In this document: positions 35,917-44,472 of the stretch, piece by piece | How positions within the stretch are numbered: position 1 is the first letter of the stretch | Layout of the letters: every line of letters starts with the position of its first letter | Assembly (NCBI RefSeq): GCF_013377015.1 | Contig: NZ_JACABA010000005.1 | Location: 124,001-188,000 of the forward strand | Length of the DNA: 64,000 nucleotides | Source: Rhodopseudomonas sp. | GTDB lineage: Bacteria; Pseudomonadota; Alphaproteobacteria; Rhizobiales; Xanthobacteraceae | Reading direction: 5' to 3' | Made by a program: the position numbers and the translations under genes | The notes under the pieces: model-generated | The model's input: only the letters and a program-made list of their open reading frames with translations | Told to the model about the DNA's origin: nothing | Databases searched by the model: none

Positions 35917-37110
35917 TCAACTGGTCTGGCGATCAGTATCGACAACCGGCTCGTGGCAGACGGCGGAATTGCGTTGAGAGCCAAGCGCAGCCGAATTGCC
36001 CTCAGTTGCAGCTTCGGGGGAGTCCTCGTCGTCCCGACGGTTGTCACGGTGCGTGGCAGCCCAGGACGCTACGGAACCGAGAATCTGAAACACCGAGAAC
36101 AGAACGGCGGCGATGACCTGAGCGGTCATCAACGTCGGATCGTTGGTGAGTTGGGTAAACAAGCCCACCGCCAGGATTTCTGGCTCAAGACCGACTCCGG
36201 GCCGAACCAGCGCGATACTCTTCGCTTCCGTCGTCAATCGTACGTCAAGCCCGAACGAGTTGGCGGCGTCTGGCATCGCGAAGCCAACCCATGGCTTGCG
36301 GCGCTCTACAGGCCCGCCAAGCGTCACCCGCGAGCCGGGGGGTACCGTAATAGACGTCGTGTTGGCCGGATAGATTCGCGGTTCGGTGTTGAGGAAGGGG
36401 ATCTGGATTGTGCGGGCGAAAATATCGATGGTTCCGTCAAGCAATGTCCCAAAGCTGGGTCGCTCGCCTTGGTTCAAGGGCCTGATCTCCGATCCGATAT
36501 CCGCGAAGCCATATACCGGCAACCGCGTAACGGGCGTGCCGGCGCAGGCCGCCGCCGGTTTCGAATCGTCGTCCGAACTCTTCGGTGCCACCAGCCTGAC
36601 CCACGACGCCTTTTGCAGCGCTTCCGGAACAGCCCCCTTCGTCACCTCGAATTTTCCAACGGGATTGCCATCGTCGCGGCGCAGTTCGACTGCGACTGGA
36701 TCGGCGCCGAAGCGCTCATATGTGATTTTTGTGCCCGGTTCGGGCGTTACCAGACCCTCGAGGCACAGAGCGCGTGTTGTCGTCTTGGATTTGATGATGC
36801 GCTCGCCGCTGCCGAAGCCCAGATCAGTCGTCGCCGCCTCATAGGAAAGCGCATAGCCATGTAGTTGCAACCGTGCCATCTCCGGCACGACCACCGTAAA
36901 GCTCATGGATTCGACGGTCGCCGTTAGAACCGCAATCGATGGCACCGAAGGCATGAAATAGAGAACGACAATGCAACCCGCAACGATTGGCACGAAGGCG
37001 GCAATTCTGAAAAGCAAAATGAAGCGACTTGCCTTCAATGCCACGGGTATCCGTGTCGGGCGCGCTTGTTCATTTTTCAGTCGCTCCAATGCCGTAAAGG
37101 GTAAGCCCAT
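35917..37110 (-). CDS. membrane protein of unknown function with two terminal anchors
   Basis: A protein of about 397 residues. One membrane segment lies near the N-terminus (FILLFRIAAFVPIVAGCIVVLYF, about 31-53) and another near the C-terminus (MTAQVIAAVLFSVFQILGSVASW). They flank about 270 residues that look beta-rich and probably extracytoplasmic, containing three cysteines. The tail is charged and polar. The ATG at 37110 overlaps the end of the upstream secreted gene by 41 bases without a clear ribosome-binding site, so the start is unsure. No family is recognised. Coupling with the preceding secreted protein suggests that the two work together at the envelope. Confidence 0.7.
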   Translation of the reverse strand: MGLPFTALERLKNEQARPTRIPVALKASRFILLFRIAAFVPIVAGCIVVLYFMPSVPSIAVLTATVESMSFTVVVPEMARLQLHGYALSYEAATTDLGFGSGERIIKSKTTTRALCLEGLVTPEPGTKITYERFGADPVAVELRRDDGNPVGKFEVTKGAVPEALQKASWVRLVAPKSSDDDSKPAAACAGTPVTRLPVYGFADIGSEIRPLNQGERPSFGTLLDGTIDIFARTIQIPFLNTEPRIYPANTTSITVPPGSRVTLGGPVERRKPWVGFAMPDAANSFGLDVRLTTEAKSIALVRPGVGLEPEILAVGLFTQLTNDPTLMTAQVIAAVLFSVFQILGSVASWAATHRDNRRDDEDSPEAATEGNSAALGSQRNSAVCHEPVVDTDRQTS

Positions 37111-37867
37111 GGGTGTGTACGGCGATCTCGCCGGTGGAGGCTGTTTCGCCGACTGAGAGCTGGTATGCCCCGGACGCCAGTCCCGGCGGGAGCTCGATCC
37201 GGCATTCCTGGGCAAAGCCCACGCGGACTTCTCCCGCGACCGGCGTGCAAACGACAGGCTGTGTTACAGCCTTGTTGTTCCGTCCCAATTGAACCCGCAA
37301 TCTTGTATTTCCGCCATTCATCAGCACCACAAGATGGCCACTCGGCGAGGCACCGAGGTCAACCGCAAACAGGTTTGCATCCTTTTGATCATCGCAAGAA
37401 GCCGAACTGCGGGCGGCGATCGCAATGTCGGATGACTTGTAGCTCGCGAGTTGTTTTTCATAGTTTGTCTTAGTCTCGAGCAGCGGCGCCTTCGCGACGT
37501 CTGGCCCCAGCTTATAACGTGCCTGTGCAGCATAGCGACCGTCTCGGGAAATCAATCGCACGCACAACATCCCCTGCTCGGCACCGACCGCACCCAGCAG
37601 CACGCGGATACCTTTCGGGTTGAAGTTGATCGCTTGACCTTCAAGATGCACGCCAACGATCGAAGCGCCGACAAGTGCACCGCGCGCCGAAATAGGCGGC
37701 ACGTCTAGCAGCATTTCCCGAAATGCGCCGGCTCCGGCCAGTGGCAGGAGCGCACTTTGTGCCTTGATATCAGAAACACCTGTGAGCGAAATGATCAGGG
37801 CGCCAAGGATTATGGGTGCTGCTTTGCCACTATTGATATGGCTGAAGCACGATCTGAGAGGCCACAT
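37070..37867 (-). CDS. secreted protein of unknown function, partner of the next gene
   Basis: A 265-residue protein with an N-terminal signal peptide (IILGALIISLTGVSDIKAQ, about 20-38) and an excellent ribosome-binding site (GGAGG, six bases before the ATG at 37867). The mature part looks beta-rich, with four cysteines (GMLCVRLIS; SASCDDQ; VVCTPVAG; QECRIELP) that may form two disulfides. The C-terminal segment LPPGLASGAYQLSVGET resembles a beta-sandwich edge. No family is recognised. It overlaps the two-anchor membrane gene, so the pair is probably a secreted/membrane unit. Confidence 0.78.
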   Translation of the reverse strand: MWPLRSCFSHINSGKAAPIILGALIISLTGVSDIKAQSALLPLAGAGAFREMLLDVPPISARGALVGASIVGVHLEGQAINFNPKGIRVLLGAVGAEQGMLCVRLISRDGRYAAQARYKLGPDVAKAPLLETKTNYEKQLASYKSSDIAIAARSSASCDDQKDANLFAVDLGASPSGHLVVLMNGGNTRLRVQLGRNNKAVTQPVVCTPVAGEVRVGFAQECRIELPPGLASGAYQLSVGETASTGEIAVHTHGLTLYGIGATEK

Positions 37868-38163
37868 GTTCGCCTCCGTTCTGCTTGCGATTCCATTAAC
37901 TTCCCAACCATTTGGGGCATTGTCAACGCAATAGATCGGGGTATCTCGGCGATCGTTGAAGCCATGCGGAGATTGATCAAGCCTTGCGAATTGGGAGCGA
38001 ATGCAAGAAATCGCCGCGGCACTATTCGCCGGCGAATGGCCGGCGAGATGGCACTTGCGATTCAATTTCTGATGCGCGGCAGGCGCGATTACCAAGAAGG
38101 CCGCTCGAACTTCAAAAAATAGAGCCGGTCCTCCGTGAAGTCTTTTGATCGCGCGTCGGTTTA

Positions 38164-38385
38164 AGCGTATTATTGAATCCTGACGACGCAGCAAAGCATC
38201 TGCAACAGGTCACGCAGGAGTCGTTCGAACCAGCGCAGCAGCAAGGTGTCGACCACCACCCGTTCCACGGCCTTGATTTGCCGCGCGCCGGTCCGATACC
38301 CCACCGCCAGGCTGTCTTGCAGCAACGCCGCGAGTTGCTCCTCGCCCAGCCGCCGGTGCTGTTCGGAGTGCAATTTTGACTCCCT
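38164..38385 (-). pseudogene. internally deleted IS5-family transposase relic
   Basis: On the minus strand, one frame joins an N-terminal piece of an IS5-type transposase (RRLGEEQLAALLQDSLAVGY, then KAVERVVVDT) directly to a typical C-terminal end (LLLRWFERLLRDLLQMLC). The central DDE catalytic part is absent. The hybrid is about 65 codons. It documents a second mobile-element event inside the accessory region, between the secreted pair and the repeat protein. Family assignment is from pattern memory, so it is moderate. Confidence 0.65.
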
Positions 38386-38505
38386 GAGCCGGGGGAAAAA
38401 TTTGAACGCCGACTGACAGCTGGAGCTTCATTGAGCCAGATCAATAATCGTTGCGGAAGTAGCCTTAATTGAAACCTCTACAGTTGACTTCTTGGGGGGG
38501 CCCCG

Positions 38506-39096
38506 ATGCAGAACCATATGAGTTTGACGAAAACGAAGTTGTCGATACCGATGCTCGTGCTCATTTTAGTTGGTTCGTTATTCCAGGCTAATCTCGCCGC
38601 CGCAGACACAATTATCAAGAATGCGGATGGTTCTTCAGTTGAAACCAGGTCAGATGGAACAAAGATCATCAAGAATGCGGATGGATCTTCGGTTGAAACC
38701 AGGTCAGATGGAACAAAGATCATCAAGAATGCAAATGGATCTTCGGTTGAGACCAGGTCAGACGGAACAAAGATCATCAAGAATGCAAATGGATCTTCAG
38801 TTGAGACCATGTCGGATGGAACAAAGATCGTCAAGAATGCGAATGGATCTTCAATTGAGACCAGGTCGGACGGAACAAAGATCGTAAGAAATGCAAATGG
38901 GTCTTCGATCGAGACCAGGTCGGACAAAACAGAGATCATCAAAAATGCAGATGGATCTTCGATTGAGACCAGGCCGGACGGAACTGAGATCGTAAAAAAT
39001 GCGGATGGATCTTCAGTCCAGACTAATCCGGATGGATCAAGGATTATAACAAATCCTGATGGCACAAAATTTGTTGAAAAGGCCAAGAAGCCTTAA
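38506..39096 (+). CDS. secreted protein of 18-residue tandem beta repeats
   Basis: A 196-residue protein with a signal peptide (about 14-33, ending NLAAAD) and then almost nothing except repeats of IIKNADGSSVETRSDGTK: eight copies plus a partial ninth, diverging towards the C-terminus. The NADG...SDGT alternation predicts a regular row of short strands and beta turns with alternating acidic and basic residues. It recalls the G-box/TCP10 repeat of centriolar proteins in pattern only. The DNA is visibly AT-richer than its neighbours, and codons such as AGG, ACA and GAT are frequent, suggesting recent acquisition. Function unknown; a surface fibre, scaffold or ion-binding sheet are possibilities. 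Confidence 0.85.
   Translation: MQNHMSLTKTKLSIPMLVLILVGSLFQANLAAADTIIKNADGSSVETRSDGTKIIKNADGSSVETRSDGTKIIKNANGSSVETRSDGTKIIKNANGSSVETMSDGTKIVKNANGSSIETRSDGTKIVRNANGSSIETRSDKTEIIKNADGSSIETRPDGTEIVKNADGSSVQTNPDGSRIITNPDGTKFVEKAKKP
38611..39042 (+). repeat. 54-bp in-frame tandem repeat, eight copies
   Basis: Repeat units of 54 bases begin at 38611, 38665, 38719, 38773, 38827, 38881, 38935 and 38989, with a partial unit after 39043. The second to fifth copies are the most similar and the last ones the most diverged, as expected for expansion by slippage from one side. Units encode 18 residues each, so copy-number change would keep the frame. Confidence 0.95.
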
Positions 39097-39236
39097 GGGC
39101 ACGCCTCGACGCTGCGGCGCCCAGCCGGAAAGTTCGGCTCGGCCATCATGGCGTCCAGGAATGTTGCGGTCACCGTGCGCTCCAAGTAGTAGCGGGACTT
39201 CGATCGATGTTCAGACGCAGGCAGAAGGATTCGGCT

Positions 39237-39725
39237 ATGTCATCGTCGATTCTCAGAATTAGCATTGGTGCGTTGACCGCAGCTGTCTGCCTGCTTGGTG
39301 CGAGTGGCGCCGGAGCCGAAATCATCTTCTGCAACAGTTTCGGGCATGTCGTTAACGTCGCTATCGCCTACCCGCAGAGCGACGGTTCGTTCATTTCACG
39401 CGGCTGGTTGAGTCTGTCGGACGGTGCATGCGCCCCGTTCGATACCGCCATTCACGTCAAGACCTTCTACTTCCGCGGCGAAAGCGTTCAATATCGCGGT
39501 ACGGACGGCCACATGAAGCGAGTCTATTGGGGCAAGGGCGATAAATTTGCGATGTGGGAAAAAGACAACTATCAATATTACAATGCCCGGCAGCGCGTCT
39601 ACAACTCGACGCTGATGGAATTTACGCAAGGACCGATATCCGGCGGCGATGATGTTTCGGCGAAGGTGATCTTCACGCCGGACAGCGCGATAATCGAGAT
39701 CGCGACCTCACCTGCAGCGCAATAA
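39237..39725 (+). CDS. secreted DUF1036-family protein
   Basis: A 162-residue protein with a signal peptide (about 1-26, ending GASGAGA) followed by the DUF1036 pattern: EIIFCNSFGHVVNVAIAYP, a GWLSLSDGACAPF block with the second Cys, then aromatic-rich strands. The family is widespread in alphaproteobacteria and has no known function; the two cysteines probably pair. AAGGA precedes the ATG at 39237. It lies 140 bases after the repeat protein on the same strand. Confidence 0.82.
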   Translation: MSSSILRISIGALTAAVCLLGASGAGAEIIFCNSFGHVVNVAIAYPQSDGSFISRGWLSLSDGACAPFDTAIHVKTFYFRGESVQYRGTDGHMKRVYWGKGDKFAMWEKDNYQYYNARQRVYNSTLMEFTQGPISGGDDVSAKVIFTPDSAIIEIATSPAAQ

Positions 39726-39816
39726 TCGGGTATTGCGCGCATCGCCAGCGTCGTTGCAATGGGCAATAGCAGCGCATTGATGCGAATTTAGCGTAACTCG
39801 TCCCGCGTCAATGCAG

Positions 39817-41469
39817 TCAAAGGTCCGAGGCAACACGAAATCCGGTATACTTGTTACGGGTCTCAGGATAGGTCCATTCGCGGAAGGCCGATCGCAAACT
39901 GCTTTGATCGCTGCCCCAAGAGCCGCCGCGGTAGACCCGCATGATGCGGCGTCCGGACTCATTCCCGACGACATACGCCGATCCGTCGGACGGCGCCAAT
40001 TTGTAATTGACCTGATCGCAGTCCTCGACCCACTCGTGGACGTTTCCAGTCAACTGATAGAGGCCCCAGGGGTTGGGTGCAAAGGAATCCACCGGCACCG
40101 TCTTTCCGTGATCGAAATCGTCAAAATTGGCCTGCGTCTTCGAGATCGAATCACCGGTCCAGAACAGTGACGATGTTCCCGCGCGCGTCAAATATTCACG
40201 CTCGGCCTCGCTCAGCAGACGGTAGGGCTTGCCGGTCGTTTTCGTAAGCCATGCCACGTAGAGCTTGGCGTCATCCCAGGCGACGTTGATCACCGGCCGG
40301 CGGCCACGGCCCCAGCCCTCGTCCGGGGGCCGGATGAAATTGCAGCCCTTATCGGCGACGCAGGCGTCCCATTCCTCGAAGGTTACCGAAAAGCGGCCGA
40401 CTGCGAAGGGTTTGGCGATGGTCACTTGATGCGTCGGACCTGCAACATTATTGCCGGAGTATCCCGGCTCGTCCGGCGCACCCATCGTGAAACTGCCTGA
40501 AGGCACCACGACCATTTCCGGGCAGGTCGCGCAATCCCTGAATCTGTCATTGGGTTTGGGCTGTTTGGGTCTCTGCACGATAGCCGCTCCGGCCGGCTTC
40601 GCCGAACCCGAATTGGCCGCCGTCACTGTGCCGAAGGACAGCGTCCTTGCGGCCCGGAAACTTACGGCAGTGACGCGGGCGCTGGCGAACATTACCCGGC
40701 TGGCCGAACGGATGTATTGTGGATCGACATACCACGCGCCTCCGCGAAGGACGTGGGCGCCGCAATCGCTGCTCATCCACGCCGAACCGTCCGTTGGCGC
40801 GCCGATATAGTCATTGTGGTGGCAATCCTGCACCCATTGGTAAATGTTGCCGACCATGTCGTACAAACCAAACGCATTGGCGGCGAAAGAACCACCCACG
40901 CTCGGCAGCCTGTTGTCCCACGCGCTACCGCAGCCGTTGCAGTTGGCATTGTTCTTGCCGACCTCATCGCCCCATGGATAGGCGGCCTCGTTGCCGGCAC
41001 GCGCCGCGTATTCGAATTCAGCCTCGGAGAGCAGCCGATAGACCTTTTCGGTCTTTCGGGACAGCCACGCTAGATAAGCGTTGGCGTCCTCCCACGACAC
41101 CAGGTCCACAGGGGCCACACTATTGGTGCGAGCATAGCCAAGGCACCCGTGGTCATCCACGCACCTGTTCCACTCGGCGAGCGTCACAGTAACCTTGCCC
41201 ACTGCCAACGGGTGGGCGATTGTCACGCTGTGCTGCGGGCCTTCATTGGCGAGGCGTCCCTTTTCATCGCTCGGCGATCCCATCACAAACGATCCGGCCG
41301 GCACCGCCACCATTGTGGGGCATCCATAACATTCCTGGAATTGATCCCCCAGCTTGAGGGCGCGCTCGGCGTCCGGCGACAGCGGTGTTTGCGAGAAGGC
41401 TGCGCTCGCCATCATTCCTGCGAGCAGGATTAGAAGCAATTTCGACACCAAGAGCATTCGATGAAGCAT
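39817..41469 (-). CDS. secreted protein with two tandem FGE-sulfatase-fold domains
   Basis: A 550-residue protein with a signal peptide (about 7-26, ending SAAFSQ) and two copies of the formylglycine-generating-enzyme-like fold. Each has the sequence C-x2-C(P)-hydrophobic-VPAGSF-MG at its start (residues about 47-66 and about 313-333), the YRLLSEAE(F/R)EY core and a GNxxxWVxDC block, ending in a VLRGGAW/VYRGGSW strand. The cysteine pair that real FGE uses near the C-terminus is absent in both, so sulfatase activation is unlikely; substrate- or ligand-binding members of this fold are common. The duplication and its export are notable. Confidence 0.88.
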   Translation of the reverse strand: MLHRMLLVSKLLLILLAGMMASAAFSQTPLSPDAERALKLGDQFQECYGCPTMVAVPAGSFVMGSPSDEKGRLANEGPQHSVTIAHPLAVGKVTVTLAEWNRCVDDHGCLGYARTNSVAPVDLVSWEDANAYLAWLSRKTEKVYRLLSEAEFEYAARAGNEAAYPWGDEVGKNNANCNGCGSAWDNRLPSVGGSFAANAFGLYDMVGNIYQWVQDCHHNDYIGAPTDGSAWMSSDCGAHVLRGGAWYVDPQYIRSASRVMFASARVTAVSFRAARTLSFGTVTAANSGSAKPAGAAIVQRPKQPKPNDRFRDCATCPEMVVVPSGSFTMGAPDEPGYSGNNVAGPTHQVTIAKPFAVGRFSVTFEEWDACVADKGCNFIRPPDEGWGRGRRPVINVAWDDAKLYVAWLTKTTGKPYRLLSEAEREYLTRAGTSSLFWTGDSISKTQANFDDFDHGKTVPVDSFAPNPWGLYQLTGNVHEWVEDCDQVNYKLAPSDGSAYVVGNESGRRIMRVYRGGSWGSDQSSLRSAFREWTYPETRNKYTGFRVASDL

Positions 41470-41747
41470 GGCTCACTCGCCTTCCATATTCAGAACGGTA
41501 ACGGCCCTACGGCCGTGGCCGCCTAACCCTCGCGCCTGCAAACTACAGGCCCAAAGCAGTTCAACGTTCTTGATGCAAATCAATGCAGTTTTGGGCGGCG
41601 GTCATCTTCAAGAAAATGGGATCATGTTGTAGCAAGACATCGCAGGTGACGACATGTCTTGGGAGTCATGATGGTGACCCGTGACCCCGAAGTCGTCATC
41701 CTGACCATCATCAATTACCGGAACCGCGTCCAAGCGAAGTCGCGGAC

Positions 41748-42026
41748 TTACTGGGTTCGCCGCGGCGGCGTGCTCGTGCAACCGACGGTCGGACAGTTAA
41801 GCCCGAAACCTCGTTCGTCAAACTGGCAGGCGACGAGGGACTCGCCGCGATAGGGCAGGCCATAACAAGCCTTGTCGGCCTTGCACGCCTCGGCGTTCAG
41901 ATGCCGCGTGCAGCGGTCGCTTGGCCTTTCGACGCACCAGTCATCGAGCTTCATGCCGCATGGTTCTGCGGCAGCAGCGGCCTGCGTCGTGAGAAGCAAG
42001 ACAGCGATGACTGAGGTGGGACGCAT
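41748..42026 (-). CDS. small secreted cysteine-rich protein
   Basis: A 92-residue protein: a signal peptide of about 20 residues (VIAVLLLTTQAAAAAEP) and a mature part of about 72 residues with eight cysteines, enough for four disulfides. No family is recognised. There is no strong ribosome-binding site before the ATG at 42026. It lies 36 bases downstream of an even smaller secreted peptide and within the same-strand run that includes the two trypsin-like genes. Small disulfide-rich secreted proteins next to proteases can be inhibitors or toxins, but nothing here proves that. Confidence 0.65.
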   Translation of the reverse strand: MRPTSVIAVLLLTTQAAAAAEPCGMKLDDWCVERPSDRCTRHLNAEACKADKACYGLPYRGESLVACQFDERGFGLNCPTVGCTSTPPRRTQ

Positions 42027-42062
42027 GCTGGAGTGACCATTCCGATATTTGGTGGAGCGATA

Positions 42063-42194
42063 CTAGTGCAATTGGATAATCTCCATGCCTGCAAAAATGG
42101 CGTCGCACTCTTTGCCGTTATCGGCATTCGCAAATAAGCCGATGCTCCATTGGACCAGCATCATCGTCGCTAGGATTGTGCGTCTCACGATCAT
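42063..42194 (-). CDS. tiny secreted peptide (43 residues)
   Basis: An ORF of 43 codons starting at ATG 42194 with GAGGGA seven bases upstream. The first 24 residues look like a signal peptide (RRTILATMMLVQWSIGLFANA), leaving a mature peptide of about 20 residues with one cysteine. It is too short for ordinary gene callers. It sits 100 bases after the trypsin-like gene and 36 bases before the cysteine-rich gene, on the same strand. It may be a true small peptide or the remnant of a longer one. Confidence 0.42.
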   Translation of the reverse strand: MIVRRTILATMMLVQWSIGLFANADNGKECDAIFAGMEIIQLH

Positions 42195-42294
42195 ACACAG
42201 GTCCCTCGCGCACCTTAGTGGCGCGAGTAGAGCGGCGATCGCCCCTCCGGCATTTGATTCAACGCAAAGTCGCGCTGGGCTAAAGCCGCCCAGT

Positions 42295-43389
42295 CTAGCG
42301 GTTCGACATCACCGACCGTATCCACGCGTCGAAGGCCGCTACATCGGTATAGGCGGATGGCGCGTTTGCGGAGCCGCAGTCGATGGTATCGCCGCCAATG
42401 CCGAAGCTGACGATGCCGACCTGCAGGAAGCTGCCGTCCGAAGTGGTCTCGAACAGCGGGCCGCCGCTATCGCCGGGGCAGTTACCAGGATCGATGGTGA
42501 GCGGGATTCGTTCGATGGCCAGTTGAAGATTGTCTGGAAGCCAGATTTCCCGAACATATTCCGGGCCCCTGCCGAACATGGTGCCAATCAGGCCGGAGCC
42601 GACTGGATCGCCGAACATATCAACCAAACTGCTCGCGCATAGCGTTCCGGCCGGTACGACATGCGGTGTACGGGTCATGACCACGTTCATCAACTCGCGC
42701 ACCTGCTGATGACTGAGCCCGAACGAAGAGAATTTGTTTTGCAGATTCTCCAGACGGGGCAATGTCCATCGAACTTCGCAAAACTGGCGTTTGGAGACTC
42801 GAAGGTCGATCACCTGAAGCATCTCGGCCACATGAGCGTTCGTCTTGGTCGGACTGGTTACGCCCCAGCCGGCGACTTTCACCTCCCTGTGGATGTTCCT
42901 GAGCAAGGCGCCCGCGCCCGCCGGTGAGAGCGGGTCATTGTTCGGAGCGAGATCTTCATACCGCCTCGGGTCCGTGGAAAGTTTGATCGGGGATATTTTG
43001 AGGGCCGCACTCGGCGGTCGCGCCATGTGAACCAATGCAATGTCATTGTCCAACAGGTCGTTGAAGCCCGGATGCACCCAGAATTGGCTCGCCACGATAT
43101 TGTCACCATCCCAACGCTTGTCGGAGCCGACAAACAGACGCACGTCGTTTGGGCTCGTGACCCCTTTCAGGCAATGCGCCGCGGTGAGCACCCAGTCCTG
43201 CGCGATGAGGGATCCACCGCACAGATACGTCGATCCGGCTTTTTGAATGTGCATCGAAACCATGAACGGATAGGCGCGGGGCGGCGCTGTCCTGCCGCCG
43301 AAAATGGCGCTGGCCTCCGTCACGGTCGCTAGGGCAATCATGCCGGCGAGACCTACGGCGCATATCGCGCTCTTCATTTCCTTCAGCAT
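42295..43389 (-). CDS. secreted trypsin-like serine protease (S1), catalytically intact
   Basis: A 364-residue protein with a signal peptide (about 6-28, ending TEASA) and a trypsin fold beginning IFGGRTAPPRAYPFMVS, close to the IVGG-type activated N-terminus. The catalytic triad is complete: His72 in LTAAHC, Asp116 in DNDIAL, Ser308 in GDSGGP. Between Asp and Ser is an insertion of about 80 residues relative to trypsin (around 200-285). GGGA precedes the ATG at 43389. Its paralogue is the adjacent upstream gene, in which the His and Ser are lost. It likely acts in the periplasm or outside the cell. Confidence 0.92.
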   Translation of the reverse strand: MLKEMKSAICAVGLAGMIALATVTEASAIFGGRTAPPRAYPFMVSMHIQKAGSTYLCGGSLIAQDWVLTAAHCLKGVTSPNDVRLFVGSDKRWDGDNIVASQFWVHPGFNDLLDNDIALVHMARPPSAALKISPIKLSTDPRRYEDLAPNNDPLSPAGAGALLRNIHREVKVAGWGVTSPTKTNAHVAEMLQVIDLRVSKRQFCEVRWTLPRLENLQNKFSSFGLSHQQVRELMNVVMTRTPHVVPAGTLCASSLVDMFGDPVGSGLIGTMFGRGPEYVREIWLPDNLQLAIERIPLTIDPGNCPGDSGGPLFETTSDGSFLQVGIVSFGIGGDTIDCGSANAPSAYTDVAAFDAWIRSVMSNR

Positions 43390-43453
43390 ATCGATTCCCT
43401 TGCTGCCCCCACGGGCCGTCCTCCCGGGAGAGGCGAATTTTTGACGGCAAACG

Positions 43454-44458
43454 TCAGTGATCGGACACCACCGCCGCGATCCAGTCCGCATAGGCACCGA
43501 CACTCACGTAATAGGGCGGGTACGCCACACTGTCGCAATGCTGTCCTTCGTATCCGAACGGGAAACTCACGATACCCAATTGCACGGCGGAGCCGTCCGG
43601 ATTCGTGCCGATCAGCGGACCGCCGGCATCGGTTGTGCACGGCCCGGGGCGAGCCATGCCGCGCGAATTGAGGCTGCCCCTCGAGATCATTTCCTGCGTG
43701 AGCGCCGAGACTGCACCTCCGGTACAAAGCGAGTGGGGTGGGATCAGCGGTGGAACTGCCGCAGCCACCCGGCGAAAAAGTTCGCCTTCCGTTTCCGGAC
43801 TTATGCGGAGCTCGCGCAGAGCCTTGCTGACGTCTGTCCAGCGCGCCGTCAGGGCGCTCTCATCGAACGGGCACGCCATCACTTTCCAACGCAGCTGGAG
43901 TTCGACGGCCCGAAGGTCAGGAGATGAAGCGCTCCCGGCATAGTCCATTGGACCCCAGCCGATAGCCTTGACCGGCCGCGTACTTGAACTGTCCTCGAGC
44001 CTGGGATCGGTCGAGAACTTCAACGGAGTGGAGGCAACCGCCAGATCCGCGCGCGGCGGACGCGGTAAGCGGATGAGGGCGATGTCATTCTCGCCCCGAA
44101 CTCGATCATATTGCGGATGGACGAAGAATTGGGCTGGCCGAATTCGGTCACCATTGGCGAAGTCATTAGAACCCAGATAGAGATCGATTTCTTCCGGAGT
44201 CTGCTGCCGCAGACGGAAGTAGACACAATTCGCGGCCGTCAGTACCCATTGGGGTGCGATCAGAGTACCGCCGCAGAAATGAAATTCGCTCTCCTGGCCA
44301 ACTGGCGCCGCATGTTCGATCAGCGAAACCATAAACGGATAGGTCTGCAGAGGAGCACTTTCGCCGCCGATGATGGCCGCCGCATGCGACATCAACGCCA
44401 TTGTCAGGGCGACGGGAATTGCCAGCCATTTTGCAACAAATCGCGCTGCATGTGCCAT
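43454..44458 (-). CDS. secreted trypsin-fold pseudoprotease (His to Asn, Ser to Ala)
   Basis: A 334-residue paralogue of the neighbouring protease, with a signal peptide (about 12-27) and the same landmarks (YPFMVSLIEH, FCGGTLIAPQWVLTAANC, ENDIALIRLP, CTTDAGGPLIGT). The catalytic His is Asn77 (codon AAT) and the catalytic Ser is Ala278 (codon GCC); Asp125 remains. The fold cysteines are kept and the frame is clean, so this is selection for a non-catalytic fold rather than decay. Animal pseudoproteases of this type act as decoys, cofactors or antimicrobial proteins. Spacing to the active paralogue is 64 bases, consistent with co-expression. Confidence 0.9.
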   Translation of the reverse strand: MAHAARFVAKWLAIPVALTMALMSHAAAIIGGESAPLQTYPFMVSLIEHAAPVGQESEFHFCGGTLIAPQWVLTAANCVYFRLRQQTPEEIDLYLGSNDFANGDRIRPAQFFVHPQYDRVRGENDIALIRLPRPPRADLAVASTPLKFSTDPRLEDSSSTRPVKAIGWGPMDYAGSASSPDLRAVELQLRWKVMACPFDESALTARWTDVSKALRELRISPETEGELFRRVAAAVPPLIPPHSLCTGGAVSALTQEMISRGSLNSRGMARPGPCTTDAGGPLIGTNPDGSAVQLGIVSFPFGYEGQHCDSVAYPPYYVSVGAYADWIAAVVSDH

Positions 44459-44472
44459 GACGCTGCGTTTCC

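Noticed and set aside
38611-39093. Possible CRISPR-like array
   Set aside because: The 54-bp units are contiguous, have no spacers and encode an 18-residue protein repeat in frame.
39097-39236. Short minus-strand peptide-like stretch (TVTATFLDAMMAEPNFPAG)
   Set aside because: It looks codon-biased but has no start, stop context or recognised family; too short to call even as a relic.
39817-41469. Sulfatase-activating formylglycine-generating enzyme
   Set aside because: The C-terminal cysteine pair required for catalysis is absent in both domains and no sulfatase gene is nearby.
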